The notes under the pieces: model-generated
What the model saw: the letters and a program-made list of their open reading frames with translations, nothing else
Database searches by the model: none
Told to the model about the DNA's origin: nothing
Source: Rouxiella aceris
GTDB lineage: Bacteria > Pseudomonadota > Gammaproteobacteria > Enterobacterales > Enterobacteriaceae
Direction of reading: 5' to 3'
Assembly (NCBI RefSeq): GCF_012933545.1
Contig: NZ_JAADJU010000004.1
Location: 310,001 to 374,000 of the forward strand
DNA: 64,000 bases
Program-made: the position numbers and the translations under genes
In this document: piece by piece, positions 62,157-64,000 of the stretch
Numbering within the stretch: the first letter of the stretch is position 1
Layout of the letters: every line of letters starts with the position of its first letter

Positions 62157-63081
62157 ACCTCAACCTGGGATCAAGCGCATCCCGTAACCCATCCCCCAAC
62201 AGATTAAAAGCCAATACGGTTAAAAATATCGCCAGACAGGGAAAGATGGCGACATGCGGGGCCATCACCATATCCGCACGGGCTTCATTGAGCATTGCGC
62301 CCCACTCCGGCGTTGGTGGCTGTGCGCCCATACCCAAAAATGACAAACTGGCAGCAGTAATGATCGATGTGCCAATACGCATGGTGAAATACACCACTAT
62401 CGAAGATAAGGTGCCGGGCAAAATATGCCGAAAGATAATAGTGGCATCAGACGCGCCAATGCTGCGCGCCGACTCAATATAGGTCAGGTTTTTTAGCACC
62501 AGCGTATTGGCGCGTACCAGACGGGCAAACGCCGGGATACTAAAAATCGCTACCGCTATAATAACATTGGTCATGCCGTTGCCCATCAGCGCCACCACGG
62601 CAATCGCCAACAGGATGCCCGGAAAAGCAAACAGCACATCACAGATACGCATGGTCAGACGATCCCACCAGCCTTCATAGTAACCGGCCAATAAGCCGAG
62701 TACCGTGCCAATAATCGCCCCTAAAATAACCGACAATACCCCCGCCGCCAGCGATATCCGCGCCCCCATCAGAATGCGACTAAAAATATCACGCCCCAGC
62801 GAATCCACACCCAACCAGTGGATCAGCGACGGTCCCTCGTTTAAACGGTCGTAATCAAAATAGTTTTCAGCATCAAAAGGTACCAGCCAGGGTGCCAGGA
62901 TCGCCGCGACAATCAGCAACAGCACAAAAACACCGGCCACCAGAGCGATATGCTGTTTGGCAAAACGGCGCAAAAAAGCGCGCCATGGCGTGTGGACCCG
63001 CTGACTCTGGCCGTGCGGCGTCACCAATGGCAGGGTTGCCAGCGCGGCTTTACGTCGCCAGTTTTTCATGCGCTTGCTCAC
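62152..63081 (-). CDS. gsiD: Glutathione ABC transporter permease GsiD
   Basis: 309-residue permease of the oligopeptide/nickel (DppC) class, part of the GsiABCD glutathione importer. After a polar N-terminus, the first membrane helix is near residues 43-65. Conserved parts are [52 protein letters not shown] and [18 protein letters not shown]. The GTG at 63081 overlaps the gsiC stop (GTGA); an ATG four codons later is an alternative. The stop codon TAA lies inside the terminal inverted repeat of element B, so the last residues (DPRLRS) may have been set by the insertion. Confidence 0.95.
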   Translation of the reverse strand: MSKRMKNWRRKAALATLPLVTPHGQSQRVHTPWRAFLRRFAKQHIALVAGVFVLLLIVAAILAPWLVPFDAENYFDYDRLNEGPSLIHWLGVDSLGRDIFSRILMGARISLAAGVLSVILGAIIGTVLGLLAGYYEGWWDRLTMRICDVLFAFPGILLAIAVVALMGNGMTNVIIAVAIFSIPAFARLVRANTLVLKNLTYIESARSIGASDATIIFRHILPGTLSSIVVYFTMRIGTSIITAASLSFLGMGAQPPTPEWGAMLNEARADMVMAPHVAIFPCLAIFLTVLAFNLLGDGLRDALDPRLRS

Positions 63082-63998
63082 TTGTATCGAATAGAAGGAT
63101 TGATGACGGCATACAGCATATCCACCAGCAAATTGATCAGGATAAATTCCAGCGAAAACAGCAACACTTCCGCCTGGATCACCGGATAGTCGCGCATCTC
63201 GACCGAGTCGATCAGAAGTCGCCCCAGCCCCGGCCAGTTAAACACCTTTTCCACCACAATCGATCCGCCGAGCAAAAAACCGAATTGCAGCCCCATCATG
63301 GTGACCACCGGGATCATGGCATTACGCAGACCGTGTTTTACCACCACAAAAAACTCGTGTACCCCTTTGGCGCGCGCGGTACGCATATAGTCTTCCTGCA
63401 TCACTTCAACAAAGGAGGCGCGGGTAAAACGGGCCATAATCGAGGCTACCGCCGCACCCAGCGTCAGTGACGGCAATATATAGTGACGCCAACTATCGGC
63501 ACCGACGGTGGGCAACCAGCCGAGATTGACCGAAAAAACCTGCATCAACAGCATGCCGAGGGCAAACGCCGGGAAAGAGATGCCGGAAACCGCCAGCGCC
63601 ATGCCCAGACGATCGGGCCAACGATTTCGCCATACCGCTGACACCACGCCGATGGTCAAACCGAATACCACCGACCACAGCATGCTGGTCAGCGTCAAAT
63701 AGAAGGTAGGTAAAAAACGCGAGCTGATTTCGTCAATAACCGGGCGTTTTGAGGCCATGGAATGACCAAAATCACCGTGCAGCGCACGCTGGAAAAAAGT
63801 CAGAAATTGCTGCCATAAGGGTTTATCCAGTCCCAGATCCTGACGAACCAGCTCAACCACGCCGGGATCGGCGTCCTGACCGGCCATCAATCTGGCGGGA
63901 TCGCCTGGCAACAGATGCACAAACAGAAACACCAATACGGCGACGATCAGTAAAGTGGGGATCAAGCCCAGCAGGCGCTTGATAAAGTAATTCAGCAT
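63078..63998 (-). CDS. gsiC: Glutathione ABC transporter permease GsiC
   Basis: 306-residue DppB-class permease with six hydrophobic segments and the OppB-type N-terminus [20 protein letters not shown], followed by [16 protein letters not shown]. The EAA region reads [20 protein letters not shown] with [21 protein letters not shown] after it. It overlaps gsiD by four bases, so the two permeases are coupled. gsiB and gsiA are expected upstream, beyond the window edge. In E. coli gsi lies near the art genes, so synteny resumes here after the displaced block. Confidence 0.95.
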   Translation of the reverse strand: MLNYFIKRLLGLIPTLLIVAVLVFLFVHLLPGDPARLMAGQDADPGVVELVRQDLGLDKPLWQQFLTFFQRALHGDFGHSMASKRPVIDEISSRFLPTFYLTLTSMLWSVVFGLTIGVVSAVWRNRWPDRLGMALAVSGISFPAFALGMLLMQVFSVNLGWLPTVGADSWRHYILPSLTLGAAVASIMARFTRASFVEVMQEDYMRTARAKGVHEFFVVVKHGLRNAMIPVVTMMGLQFGFLLGGSIVVEKVFNWPGLGRLLIDSVEMRDYPVIQAEVLLFSLEFILINLLVDMLYAVINPSIRYK

Positions 63999-64000
63999 AA

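Overview
This is chromosomal DNA of a gammaproteobacterium of the order Enterobacterales. Gene order follows the Escherichia coli core chromosome: rarA-lolA-ftsK-lrp, trxB-cydDC-aat-infA, clpA-clpS-cspD, ybjX, ybjD, lysO, hcp-hcr-poxB-ltaE-ybjT-ybjS-amiD-artPIQM. Protein sequences are close to, but clearly distinct from, Escherichia. Together with the dispersed repeats, this suggests a non-Escherichia lineage, perhaps near Yersiniaceae or Hafniaceae; the genus cannot be fixed from the window.

Region 1 (1-14 kb): rarA (cut by the window edge), lolA, ftsK and lrp, all on the minus strand. A 7-kb gene for a 2336-residue protein follows, placed between lrp and trxB, which are neighbours in E. coli. 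It has no recognised homologue here, carries a LysM-like C-terminus, and looks like a candidate secreted effector or toxin. Region 2 (14-25 kb): trxB, cydD, cydC, aat and infA, then a two-gene virulence insert: a SopB/IpgD-type phosphoinositide phosphatase with its SigE/IpgE-type type III secretion chaperone. In E. coli this infA-clpA gap holds the serW tRNA, which I do not see here. clpA, clpS and cspD follow. Two effector-like loci therefore flank the housekeeping block trxB-infA.

Region 3 (26-43 kb): ybjX, ybjD, lysO, the nitrosative-stress pair hcp-hcr with a clear NsrR operator, poxB-ltaE-ybjT-ybjS, amiD and the arginine transporter artPIQM. macAB, aqpZ, ybjP, ybjQ and artJ of E. coli are absent.

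Region 4 (43-62 kb): an 18-kb block that lies elsewhere in E. coli (cdd ... sanA ... mglBAC-galS-yeiB-folE ... fghA), with maeA, a polysaccharide lyase family 8 enzyme, a YbfB/YjiJ-type MFS permease and a PtrR/YneJ-type LysR regulator interleaved. The block is bounded on both sides by directly repeated copies of a ~0.7-kb non-coding element (42971-43963 and 61450-62156) with terminal inverted repeats, and both synteny breakpoints fall inside these copies. Copy A carries a six-unit, 59-bp tandem array. After copy B the synteny returns to the E. coli art/gsi neighbourhood with gsiD and gsiC (region 5, 62-64 kb).

No tRNA, rRNA, CRISPR array, transposase or prophage gene was found. The most notable items are the 2336-residue protein, the SopB/SigE pair, and the repeat-bounded translocated block with its unusual element and 59-bp minisatellite.
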